Below, one piece after another: positions 1 through 5,379 of a stretch of 6,480 bases of DNA (within the stretch, counting starts at the first letter, position 1; every line of letters starts with the position of its first letter). The stretch comes from Actinomycetota bacterium. GTDB lineage: Bacteria > Actinomycetota > Actinomycetes > Nanopelagicales > Nanopelagicaceae. The stretch lies in NCBI GenBank assembly GCA_009699645.1, contig WLNU01000059.1, forward strand, positions 1 through 6,480, written 5' to 3'. The notes under the pieces are model-generated. The model ran no database searches. It had not been told where the DNA came from and saw nothing but the letters and a program-made list of their open reading frames with translations. Position numbers and translations under genes: made by a program.

Positions 1-445
1 CCCAGGCTATGAAGCTCCAGTAAATCTTGTTTACTCAGCCCGTAACCGCTCGGCATGTATCCGTATCCCAATTACCGGATCTAATCCGAAGGCAAAGCGC
101 ATTGAGTTCCGTTGCCCAGATCCATCATCAAACCCATACCTAGCCTTCGCTGCGATGTTGATGGCAGGCCTTGATGGAATCATCAATAAGATCGAACCAC
201 CTGCTCCAGTTGATAAGGATCTCTACGAACTAACTGGCGATGAGGCCGCGGCTATCGCACAGGTTCCGGGCTCACTCGATGAAGTACTCAATAACCTAGA
301 GCGCGATCATGAGTTCCTGCTCAAGGGTGGCGTCTTTACTAAGGATCTGATCGAGACATGGATTGATTTCAAGCGCAAGCAAGAGGTCGATTATGTTCGC
401 CTGCGTCCACATCCAGCTGAGTTCGAGCTCTACTTCGATATCTAA
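1..445 (+). CDS. glnA: Glutamine synthetase type I (GSI-beta), C-terminal part, 5' end outside window
   Basis: This is the end of the enzyme that makes glutamine from glutamate, ammonia and ATP in the cytoplasm, normally as a dodecamer. The reading frame is open from base 2 and gives 147 visible residues, so the gene starts before the window. The visible part includes the substrate/ATP-binding stretch [20 protein letters not shown], then [19 protein letters not shown], which aligns closely with E. coli GlnA. The tyrosine in DKDLYEL corresponds to the adenylylation site (Tyr397 in E. coli numbering), which marks the GSI-beta class and implies control by an adenylyltransferase. The end [12 protein letters not shown] is the family's usual C-terminus. 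The ATG at 155 is internal, not a start. A strong hairpin follows 8 bases after the stop, so the transcript probably ends here. Confidence 0.97.
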   Translation, partial: PGYEAPVNLVYSARNRSACIRIPITGSNPKAKRIEFRCPDPSSNPYLAFAAMLMAGLDGIINKIEPPAPVDKDLYELTGDEAAAIAQVPGSLDEVLNNLERDHEFLLKGGVFTKDLIETWIDFKRKQEVDYVRLRPHPAEFELYFDI

Positions 446-453
446 AAACTCTT

Positions 454-492
454 AAGCAAAGACCCCGTCACTAAATGGCGGGGTCTTTGCTT
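454..492 (+). terminator. Hairpin terminator after glnA
   Basis: A perfect 14-bp stem (454-467 with 479-492) closes an 11-nt loop that can pair further. The GC-rich core CCCCG/CGGGG is followed by the T-rich right arm TCTTTGCTTT. It lies directly after the glnA stop codon. The upstream part of the putative nhaA promoter overlaps or abuts the right arm, so terminator and next promoter are packed together. Confidence 0.88.
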
Positions 493-503
493 TACCCACC
501 TAG

Positions 504-509
504 TAGATT
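504..509 (+). promoter_or_regulatory. -10-like hexamer TAGATT, leaderless promoter for nhaA
   Basis: TAGATT fits the actinobacterial TANNNT -10 pattern and ends exactly 6 nt before the ATG at 516, which would place transcription start on the ATG. No Shine-Dalgarno is present in the gap before the ATG. No good -35 is visible; that position would fall in the right arm of the glnA terminator. Confidence 0.55.
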
Positions 510-515
510 TACCAC

Positions 516-1313
516 ATGTTCATCGACACCCTCATCGCTATCTTCTTCTTCCTGGTTGGAATGGAGATTAGAAACGGTCTAAAAGATCTCCGCACGGCAG
601 TAGTTCCAGTTATTGCCGCCCTTGGCGGAATGATTGCACCTGCAGCGATTTTCCTTGCTCTAAACCCTGGTTCGCATGTTTGGGCCACGGCTATGCCCAC
701 TGATATCGCTTTAGCCCTTGGTGTTCTCTCTCTTCTTGGCAAGCGCGTGAATGTAAATGTTCGCCTCTTTCTATTAACCTTAGCGATCGCCGATGATCTC
801 TTCTCACTCATAGTCCTTGGCATCTTTTACGGTGATGACCTGCATCCAGCAAAAGCGCTTTCAACATTGGGTGCTGCAGCCATTGGATTTATACTCCCTT
901 TGCGCGCGCATCAGGCCGGTAAAGTAATAAAGATTTTAACCCCTGTCTCAACATACTTTATTGTTCCAATAATTATCATCGTAAATATTCCGTTTCATAT
1001 GGAACTTGGCAGTTTTGGATCAAAGATGACTCTTTCAATAATCCTGGCTCGCTCGCTAGGAAAAATAATTGGCATCACTTTATTTGCTTGGCTCTGTATC
1101 AAATTGGGTGGACGCACAAATATTTCGATGAAAGAGATTGCCGGAATTGCCACATTGGCAGGCATGGGTTTAACCGTCGCATTAGTAATCGCTGCGATAG
1201 TTGCCACCAATAACGCCGAATTAGATCAAGTCCGTCTCGGACTATTTATATCAGCGATCATTTCTGGGTTTGCAGGCTATATCTGGCTTAGAAGGACTCC
1301 TGCTGCGCAATAG
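516..1313 (+). CDS. nhaA: Compact NhaA-family Na+/H+ antiporter (265 aa)
   Basis: A membrane protein matching NhaA, which swaps sodium or lithium ions for protons across the inner membrane. Conserved landmarks are FFFLVGMEI (TM2, residues 10-18), PVIAALGGMIAP (31-42), PTDIALALG with Asp63 (E. coli D133), AIADDL with Asp93/Asp94 (E. coli D163/D164), SLGKIIGITLF with Lys183 (E. coli K300), and the TM11-12 end GMGLTVALVIAA...YIWLRR. It has 265 residues against about 388 in E. coli. The helix-1 region is absent at the N-terminus, and about 45 residues matching TM6-7 are missing after residue 109, so about nine helices remain. An in-frame TAG at 504-506 rules out a longer N-terminus. The loop lysine of GKVIKIL may match K249 of the E. 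coli pH-sensing region, while E82 and E252 appear not to be conserved. The 3' end overlaps the convergent permease gene. Family assignment is sure; activity of such a short form is not. Confidence 0.88.
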   Translation: MFIDTLIAIFFFLVGMEIRNGLKDLRTAVVPVIAALGGMIAPAAIFLALNPGSHVWATAMPTDIALALGVLSLLGKRVNVNVRLFLLTLAIADDLFSLIVLGIFYGDDLHPAKALSTLGAAAIGFILPLRAHQAGKVIKILTPVSTYFIVPIIIIVNIPFHMELGSFGSKMTLSIILARSLGKIIGITLFAWLCIKLGGRTNISMKEIAGIATLAGMGLTVALVIAAIVATNNAELDQVRLGLFISAIISGFAGYIWLRRTPAAQ

Positions 1314-2709
1314 TTTTTCTCGATAGAAGAGTATGACCAAAGAACCCGATAATTAACGCGAAGATCACGCCGACGTTAGCAAAGGCCCATGGACCCTCTT
1401 TGCCGCCTATTAGGTTTAAGAAATAACCCTGCCACGAGAGCCATGAGGCAAATGTGTTAGTAACAAAACCCCACCCAATAATCGTGCCAATTATCATCAC
1501 AGCTAAGGATTTTCTATTCCACGCTCCATAGCGACCGGCTTCATCAAATAAATCAACCTCTGAATAAGCCCTCTTTCGCATCACGACATCTGCTACGAAA
1601 ATCGCTGACCACACTGCAACTGGAACTCCAAGAGTGATTAAAAATCCTTGAAAAGGAAAAAAGAAATTATCGGCAAACCAGACAATGTAAATTGTTCCTG
1701 CCAACATAATTACGGCATCGATAGAGGCGGCAATATGGCGTTTAACGGGCAAGCCAATTGAAACAAGGGTTAAACCTGAAGAATATAAATCGAGAATTGC
1801 ACCGCCCACTAAGCCAAGGACTGCAACTAGAGCAAAGGGAATTAAATACCAGGTTGGGAGCAACATAGTTAATGCGCCGATCGGATCCATAGCTATTGCC
1901 TCACTGAGCTCTTTACTACTGCCAGCTAGAGCTGATCCATAGATAACTAAGACGATGGGAACAAGTGATGCTCCAAGAACGGTCCAACCAATGACTGCTT
2001 TGCTCGAAACCGTACGGGGCAAATAACGAGAATAGTCAGCTGCCGAATTAACCCAACCTAAACCAATTCCAGTGATTCCAAATATTAATGCCCCGATAAA
2101 TCCTTGAGTTGAACCATCTTTAATCGCACTGACCGTTGTCCAATTAACGGAGTCAACTGTCAACGCTATGTAAACAACAGTCATAAGAACCGTAACTAGC
2201 GTTAACCACTTCTGAATCTTCATGATTGTTGCAAATCCAAGCACTCCCCCGAAAACTGTTAGGGAGACGGCAACTATGAACCCGATGATGAGTGAGAGAT
2301 TGTGATTAATGTGGCCAAGGCGCGCAAAGACAGTGCCTGTAGCAAGGGTAGCCAGTGAAACTAGAACTGTTTCCCATCCAACAAAGATCAGATAAGAGAG
2401 AGCACCAGGAACAACATTGCCTTTAACGCCAAAAGCGGCACGGGACAAAATCATTGTTGGGGCATTTGATTTCTTACCGGCCAAAGAACTGAAGCCAACA
2501 ACTAGAAATGAAAGGAAGGTTCCAAAGATTGCGGCATAGCTTGCTTGCCTAAATGAGATTCCAAATCCTAAAAAGAATGCACCGTATGAGAGAGCTAGAA
2601 GTGAGACATTTGCCCCGCACCAAGGCCAAAAAAGAGATTTAGCTGAGCCGCTGCGCTCTGACTCTTGAATCAGATTGGGTCCGTTAAGCTCTAATTCAAA
2701 AATAGGCAT
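1288..2709 (-). CDS. NCS1-family purine/cytosine-type permease
   Basis: A 473-residue, roughly 12-helix transporter of the nucleobase:cation symporter-1 family, which imports cytosine, purines, allantoin, thiamine precursors or similar with H+ or Na+. Family marks are GANVSLLALSYG in the first helix (32-43), GWETVLVSLA in the third (111-120), the signature NSAADYSRYLPR at 221-232, LDLYSSGL at 306-313, and RYGAWN at 393-398 before the last helices. The N-terminal 25-odd residues are soluble. Length is normal for the family. The exact substrate cannot be read from sequence; the AADYSRYLP form resembles purine/cytosine permeases (codB/Fcy2-like) more than hydantoin carriers. It starts 9 nt after the copC stop without a convincing Shine-Dalgarno but with a leaderless-type -10. 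Its last 26 bp overlap the end of nhaA tail to tail. Confidence 0.9.
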   Translation of the reverse strand: MPIFELELNGPNLIQESERSGSAKSLFWPWCGANVSLLALSYGAFFLGFGISFRQASYAAIFGTFLSFLVVGFSSLAGKKSNAPTMILSRAAFGVKGNVVPGALSYLIFVGWETVLVSLATLATGTVFARLGHINHNLSLIIGFIVAVSLTVFGGVLGFATIMKIQKWLTLVTVLMTVVYIALTVDSVNWTTVSAIKDGSTQGFIGALIFGITGIGLGWVNSAADYSRYLPRTVSSKAVIGWTVLGASLVPIVLVIYGSALAGSSKELSEAIAMDPIGALTMLLPTWYLIPFALVAVLGLVGGAILDLYSSGLTLVSIGLPVKRHIAASIDAVIMLAGTIYIVWFADNFFFPFQGFLITLGVPVAVWSAIFVADVVMRKRAYSEVDLFDEAGRYGAWNRKSLAVMIIGTIIGWGFVTNTFASWLSWQGYFLNLIGGKEGPWAFANVGVIFALIIGFFGHTLLSRKTIAQQESF

Positions 2710-2715
2710 TTAGTG

Positions 2716-2721
2716 AGTCTA
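2716..2721 (-). promoter_or_regulatory. -10-like hexamer TAGACT upstream of the NCS1 permease
   Basis: On the minus strand TAGACT is followed by exactly 6 nt (CACTAA) and then the permease ATG. Its first three bases are the TAG stop codon of copC. The nearest purine stretch, AAGAAG, ends about 13 nt from the ATG and is a poor Shine-Dalgarno. The placement suggests a leaderless transcript inside what looks like an operon. Confidence 0.4.
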
Positions 2722-3237
2722 CTTCTTGCGGCGACTCAGTATGGCGATAACAATGCCAATGACCAGGAAGGCTGCGAAGGCATTAATAAGCAAATTACTG
2801 CCACTTTCTTCGGAAACTCCATTGGCCTTTTCGGCCGTTTCTTCTTTACCGGCACTTGTTAGAGTTGGAGCCTGCCCAACGGTGAAACTGTAATCGCCTT
2901 CAACGGGGTGACCATCTTCAGAAACTATTCGATAATGCACTCCTACCAAACCAGTGACATCTGTTAATAGAAGCCTTACCGATAACCTAGCTCCATTTAC
3001 CACCGAGCTTTGATCAGAAATCACTTGACCCTTGTCATCTGTGACTGTTATGGAGTTAATTATGGCATTACCGAGAGTTTGGAGTTTGCCATCAAACTCA
3101 ATAGATACCTCGGTTGGTGCTGCGATTACTGTTGAATCTGCTGCCGGTATAGCTTGAGATATTTCACCGTGCGCGAATGCAGAAATTGATGAAGAAATCA
3201 TTAATGCAGCGCAAAGTACAAGAATCTTTTTGATCAT
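2719..3237 (-). CDS. copC: Membrane-anchored CopC-domain copper-binding protein
   Basis: An exported 172-residue protein with a CopC fold, which binds copper outside the cytoplasmic membrane. A signal peptide occupies residues 1-22 (MIKKILVLCAALM, ending AFA), and cleavage there leaves His23 as the first mature residue, matching the Cu(II)-binding His1 of CopC. The CopC domain spans about 23-120. EDGHPVEGDYSFTV carries Asp108 and His110, the matching DxH copper ligands. A charged, low-complexity linker (about 124-146) leads to one C-terminal membrane helix (about 149-167) and a basic RRKK end, so the protein is anchored with its domain outside. No copD-like gene is nearby and no CopD domain is fused, so it may deliver or buffer copper rather than import it. 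It starts 9 nt after the dehydrogenase stop codon, without a Shine-Dalgarno. Confidence 0.9.
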   Translation of the reverse strand: MIKKILVLCAALMISSSISAFAHGEISQAIPAADSTVIAAPTEVSIEFDGKLQTLGNAIINSITVTDDKGQVISDQSSVVNGARLSVRLLLTDVTGLVGVHYRIVSEDGHPVEGDYSFTVGQAPTLTSAGKEETAEKANGVSEESGSNLLINAFAAFLVIGIVIAILSRRKK

Positions 3238-3246
3238 GCGCGCATG
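3235..3246. repeat. 12-bp perfect palindrome at the copC start
   Basis: CATGCGCGCATG reads the same on both strands and includes the copC ATG. On the minus strand it also creates an earlier ATG giving a three-codon frame (ATG CGC GCA TGA) whose stop overlaps the copC start. It spans the predicted transcription start. It could be an operator or chance. Confidence 0.45.
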
Positions 3247-3249
3247 TTA
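3244..3249 (-). promoter_or_regulatory. -10-like hexamer TAACAT upstream of copC
   Basis: On the minus strand TAACAT is followed by exactly 6 nt (GCGCGC) and the copC ATG. The first three bases are the TAA stop codon of the upstream dehydrogenase. No Shine-Dalgarno lies in front of copC, so a leaderless transcript is plausible. No recognisable -35 is seen. Confidence 0.42.
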
Positions 3250-4077
3250 ATCAAGGAAGAAATCGAGAAGGAAGTCCTTGGTACCCGGAGTAACAGAATA
3301 CTTTTCAAGATCGGTAATTCCTTCACTTGCAAGTAAAAGATCATCGACGAAGAAGTTGCCTGTGCACTCCTTGGCATCACGATTAAAGATGATGTATGCC
3401 GCATCTGCCAAAATCTCTGGTGTGCGACCTGCTGCGGCATCGATTCCAGGAATCATTTGAAGAGCAGCTGTATCGATAACTGTGCGTGGCCACAAGGCGT
3501 TGACTGCGATGCCATCACGCTTGAACTCTTCAGCCATACCCAGAACACACATACTCATCCCGTATTTGGCCATTGTGTAGGCAACGTGATTTTTGAACCA
3601 AATTGGCTTCATAGATAGTGGTGGGGAGAGGTTCAAAATATGTGGATTTCTTCCCTCTTGAGCCGACTTACGTAAGTGAGGCAAGGCGGCTTGGGATGTT
3701 AGAAATGTTCCGCGGACATTGACATCAAACATTAAATCAAAGCGCTTTGCTGGAGTTTGATCGGTACGGGTTAAGTTAATGGCGCTGGCATTGTTAATCA
3801 AAATATCGATTCCACCAAATGCCTCTGCTGCTTGATTAACGGCCGCTTCGATAGCTAATTCATCACGTAAATCGCACTGGATTGCCAGCGCCTTTCCGCC
3901 GACTGCCTCAATTTCAGCAGCAGCTGTATGAATAGTGCCTGGCAGCTTTGGGTTAGGTTCGGAGGTCTTTGCTGCAATTGCAATCGATGCACCATCGGCT
4001 GCGGCGCGAAGTGCGATAGCTAAACCGATGCCGCGCGATCCCCCAGTGATAAAAATCTTCTTGCCAGCTAACGTCAT
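3247..4077 (-). CDS. HSDL2-like short-chain dehydrogenase/reductase
   Basis: An NAD(P)-dependent oxidoreductase of the classical SDR fold, closest in pattern to hydroxysteroid dehydrogenase-like protein 2 (HSDL2). The cofactor motif TGGSRGIG is at 11-18 and NNAS at 95-98. The catalytic set is Asn120, Ser151 (in NLSPP), Tyr167 and Lys171 (in AYTMAK). The stretches AAKTSEPNPKLPGTI, HILNLSPPL and WFKNHVAYTMAKYGMSMCVL are typical of HSDL2. The 276-residue length covers the SDR domain only; the SCP2 lipid-binding domain of animal HSDL2 is absent. The substrate is unknown; a link to fatty-acyl metabolism is suggested by the crotonase just upstream. Its ATG overlaps the crotonase TGA in an ATGA junction, and GAAAGG lies 6 nt before the ATG (4084-4089), so the pair is probably co-transcribed and translationally coupled. 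Confidence 0.92.
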   Translation of the reverse strand: MTLAGKKIFITGGSRGIGLAIALRAAADGASIAIAAKTSEPNPKLPGTIHTAAAEIEAVGGKALAIQCDLRDELAIEAAVNQAAEAFGGIDILINNASAINLTRTDQTPAKRFDLMFDVNVRGTFLTSQAALPHLRKSAQEGRNPHILNLSPPLSMKPIWFKNHVAYTMAKYGMSMCVLGMAEEFKRDGIAVNALWPRTVIDTAALQMIPGIDAAAGRTPEILADAAYIIFNRDAKECTGNFFVDDLLLASEGITDLEKYSVTPGTKDFLLDFFLD

Positions 4078-4820
4078 GATGAACCTTTCTTGGCCATAAA
4101 CTTCATAAAGGCCCCCATGGCCTCATCCGATTGCAGAGCAAGTGCAAAGATTTCAAACTCAGCCTTCATCACTGCGGCAACAGAGTCATGATTGCGTGCC
4201 TTAAGTAATGCCTTTGTATTAATAATTGCTTGAGGAGGTTGTTCGGCGATCTGCTCTGCAATCTTTCTTGCAGCAGTTAATGCATCGCTATTGATTTCGG
4301 CGATTAATCCCATCTCTAGAGCATCATTAGCACTAAATGATTCGCCGGTCATAAATATTCTGGCCGCTCTTTGATACCCAACTAAAGCTGGAAAGAGAAA
4401 AGTGGAACCTGCCTCTGGCACCAAGCCTAAAGTTACAAATGGCATTGAGAAATTTGCAGATGGTGCGGCAACCACAACGTCGCAGTGAAGCAACATTGTC
4501 GTACCTACGCCCACGGCATTGCCTTTAACGGCTGCTATCAATGGTTTTGGAAAATTCAAGAGCGCAGATAAAAACGTAGCTACCTCACTTGATTCGGCAG
4601 TTGGTGGGTTGTCCATAAAATCGACAATGTCATTACCTGCCGTGAAGTGATCACCTTCACTGGTGATCACAACTGAGCGAACGCTAAAGTCCCCGGCAGC
4701 ATCATTAAGGCCGACGGCCAATTTCCCATACATTTCACGCGTCAGGGCGTTCATCTTTGCCGGGCGGTTAAAGGATAGGAAGCGAACAGCGCCTATCTGT
4801 GTATCCAAGATTTCGCTCAT
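4074..4820 (-). CDS. Crotonase-superfamily enoyl-CoA hydratase/isomerase, isomerase-like active site
   Basis: A 248-residue crotonase-fold enzyme acting on acyl-CoA thioesters. The entry motif NRPAKMNAL is at 18-26. The oxyanion-hole segments are HFTAGND (58-64) and GNAVGVGTTMLLHCD (100-114). In classical enoyl-CoA hydratase two glutamates (E144 and E164 of the rat enzyme) add water. By alignment these positions are Phe128 (in MPFVTLG) and Arg154 here. A glutamate sits instead at 136 in VPEAGS, the place used by delta3-delta2-enoyl-CoA isomerases of the ECI2/yeast Eci1 type, which also share the PF..LG..PE pattern. Isomerisation of unsaturated acyl-CoA is therefore more likely than hydration, though substrate is not determined. 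It heads the minus-strand block and is divergent from the HTH gene. No Shine-Dalgarno precedes the ATG; TAAGAT lies 6 nt upstream. Confidence 0.9.
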   Translation of the reverse strand: MSEILDTQIGAVRFLSFNRPAKMNALTREMYGKLAVGLNDAAGDFSVRSVVITSEGDHFTAGNDIVDFMDNPPTAESSEVATFLSALLNFPKPLIAAVKGNAVGVGTTMLLHCDVVVAAPSANFSMPFVTLGLVPEAGSTFLFPALVGYQRAARIFMTGESFSANDALEMGLIAEINSDALTAARKIAEQIAEQPPQAIINTKALLKARNHDSVAAVMKAEFEIFALALQSDEAMGAFMKFMAKKGSS

Positions 4821-4826
4821 GGGAGC

Positions 4827-4832
4827 ATCTTA
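4827..4832 (-). promoter_or_regulatory. -10-like hexamer TAAGAT, leaderless promoter for the crotonase gene
   Basis: On the minus strand TAAGAT is followed by 6 nt (GCTCCC) and the crotonase ATG, so transcription should start at or next to the start codon. This is the only promoter-like site seen before the first gene of the block. It lies within the 71-bp divergent region shared with the HTH gene. Confidence 0.55.
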
Positions 4833-4859
4833 GGGGTGGTCTTTCTACAAATCTTGCTA

Positions 4860-4865
4860 GATAAT
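4860..4865 (+). promoter_or_regulatory. -10 element GATAAT for the HTH gene
   Basis: GATAAT differs from TATAAT at one position and would give a start near 4871-4873 and a leader of about 20 nt, enough to include the GGAGAGG ribosome site. No good -35 is seen. It lies 28 bp from the divergent crotonase -10, so a regulator bound between them could affect both genes. Confidence 0.5.
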
Positions 4866-4876
4866 TGAACCATCAC

Positions 4877-4883
4877 GGAGAGG
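4877..4883 (+). promoter_or_regulatory. Ribosome binding site GGAGAGG that sets the HTH gene start
   Basis: GGAGAGG ends 8 nt before the ATG at 4892. Upstream in-frame TTG (4865) and GTG (4883) codons lie before or on this site, so the ATG is preferred. Confidence 0.8.
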
Positions 4884-4891
4884 TGCCAATC

Positions 4892-5212
4892 ATGGCCAGA
4901 GACATAACGATTACCACACGAGAGCTCTCCCCCTTTGAACAGTTAGTTCTGGGTTTGATGTGTGAGGGCAAATCAAATTCATCAATTGCATCCCTAACCT
5001 CTCATACCGAAAAAGTTATTGAGAACACAGTTAGTCGGAGCGCGCAAGTTTTTGGGATTAAATCTGATGGCGATACAAACCTGCGCGTACTACTGGCTTT
5101 AGCTTTTCGCGCGCACTATGGAGATAACGCCTTTGATCAACTCAATCTTCCATGCACGCATTTGGTCAAAGCTGCAGATGGAACAATGGTCTGCGACCGA
5201 CACATTGATTAA
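4892..5212 (+). CDS. Small LuxR/GerE-type HTH DNA-binding protein with Cys/His tail
   Basis: A 106-residue protein consisting mainly of a LuxR/GerE helix-turn-helix domain. LSPFEQLVLGLMCEGKSNSS (12-31), IASLTSHTEKVIENTVSR (32-49) and AQVFGIKSDGDTNLRVLLAL (51-70) follow the usual pattern LTxRExxVLxLxAxGxSNxxIA...TVxxHxxxI. There is no receiver or ligand-binding domain, so control must come through expression level, a partner or the tail. The tail (about 75-106) contains Cys88-x-His90 and Cys101-x2-His104, a spacing that could hold a metal or a redox switch; this is speculation. The start is ATG 4892 because of the strong ribosome site; a TTG at 4865 would add nine residues. It is transcribed away from the crotonase gene, so that block is its most obvious candidate target. 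Confidence 0.85.
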   Translation: MARDITITTRELSPFEQLVLGLMCEGKSNSSIASLTSHTEKVIENTVSRSAQVFGIKSDGDTNLRVLLALAFRAHYGDNAFDQLNLPCTHLVKAADGTMVCDRHID

Positions 5213-5242
5213 CTCTCTTTTGTAGAAAGTTCACCCTGGGAT

Positions 5243-5256
5243 GAGGGCTAGCCCTC
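5243..5256. repeat. 14-bp perfect palindrome after the HTH gene
   Basis: GAGGGCTAGCCCTC is a perfect palindrome 30 bp past the HTH stop codon. It could form a 5-bp hairpin with a CTAG loop, but no T-run follows, so it is a weak terminator at best. It equally fits a binding site for a dimeric regulator, such as the HTH protein just upstream. Confidence 0.5.
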
Positions 5257-5284
5257 TATGAGATTTAAAACACTTTTGTGCGAG

Positions 5285-5299
5285 GGGTGACTCTCACCC
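5285..5299. repeat. Inverted repeat GGGTGA-CTC-TCACCC
   Basis: A 6-bp stem with a 3-nt spacer lies in the gap between the HTH gene and the membrane protein gene. Another TCACCC occurs at 5231-5236. No T-run follows, so an operator half-site arrangement or RNA hairpin is possible. Confidence 0.4.
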
Positions 5300-5309
5300 A
5301 TTCCCGCTG

Positions 5310-5335
5310 TAATCAAAATAATGCGAGTTTGATTA
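5310..5335. repeat. Inverted repeat TAATCAAA-N10-TTTGATTA upstream of the membrane protein gene
   Basis: Two perfect 8-bp arms (5310-5317 and 5328-5335) are separated by 10 nt. The centre lies about 33 bp upstream of the likely transcription start, near the -35 position, where a regulator could either activate or block. The next bases also resemble each other on the two sides (CTG and CAG) with a one-base shift. Confidence 0.5.
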
Positions 5336-5343
5336 GCAGTGCA

Positions 5344-5349
5344 TCTAAT
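5344..5349 (+). promoter_or_regulatory. Possible -10 (TCTAAT) for the membrane protein gene
   Basis: TCTAAT matches TATAAT at five of six positions and would start transcription near 5356, leaving a leader of about 24 nt that includes the ribosome site. No matching -35 is present at normal spacing; TTGATT at 5329-5334 is too close. A promoter depending on a bound activator is one reading. Confidence 0.35.
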
Positions 5350-5365
5350 ACATAGGTGCTAAAAA

Positions 5366-5370
5366 GGGAG
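5366..5370 (+). promoter_or_regulatory. Ribosome binding site GGGAG for the membrane protein gene
   Basis: GGGAG ends 9 nt before the ATG at 5380. A GTG at 5356 in the same frame lies upstream of this site and would add eight residues including charged ones, so ATG 5380 is preferred. Confidence 0.7.
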
Positions 5371-5379
5371 AGAATCAAA

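Noticed and set aside
155..445. glnA fragment read as a separate 96-residue gene
   Set aside because: The same frame is open and GlnA-like upstream to the window edge, so this ATG is internal.
509..823. Minus-strand open frame of 104 codons
   Set aside because: Lies opposite nhaA, whose frame carries conserved motifs; the peptide is arginine-rich and has no recognisable domain.
995..1210. Minus-strand open frame of 71 codons
   Set aside because: Shadow of nhaA helices 9-11; no ribosome site and no domain.
516..1313. nhaA as a pseudogene
   Set aside because: Short, but the frame is intact, transport residues are kept and there is a plausible promoter directly at the start.
3234..3460. Two short open frames (3234-3440 minus, 3278-3460 plus)
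   Set aside because: Both lie inside the dehydrogenase gene, whose frame is conserved to its C-terminus.
4865..4891. TTG (4865) or GTG (4883) as start of the HTH gene
   Set aside because: The TTG overlaps the -10 and the GTG directly abuts the GGAGAGG ribosome site, which is correctly spaced only for ATG 4892.
5213..5379. Riboswitch or 6C-type RNA
   Set aside because: Hairpins are present but no known consensus (such as runs of six C in loops) was found; kept only as a dyad-rich region.
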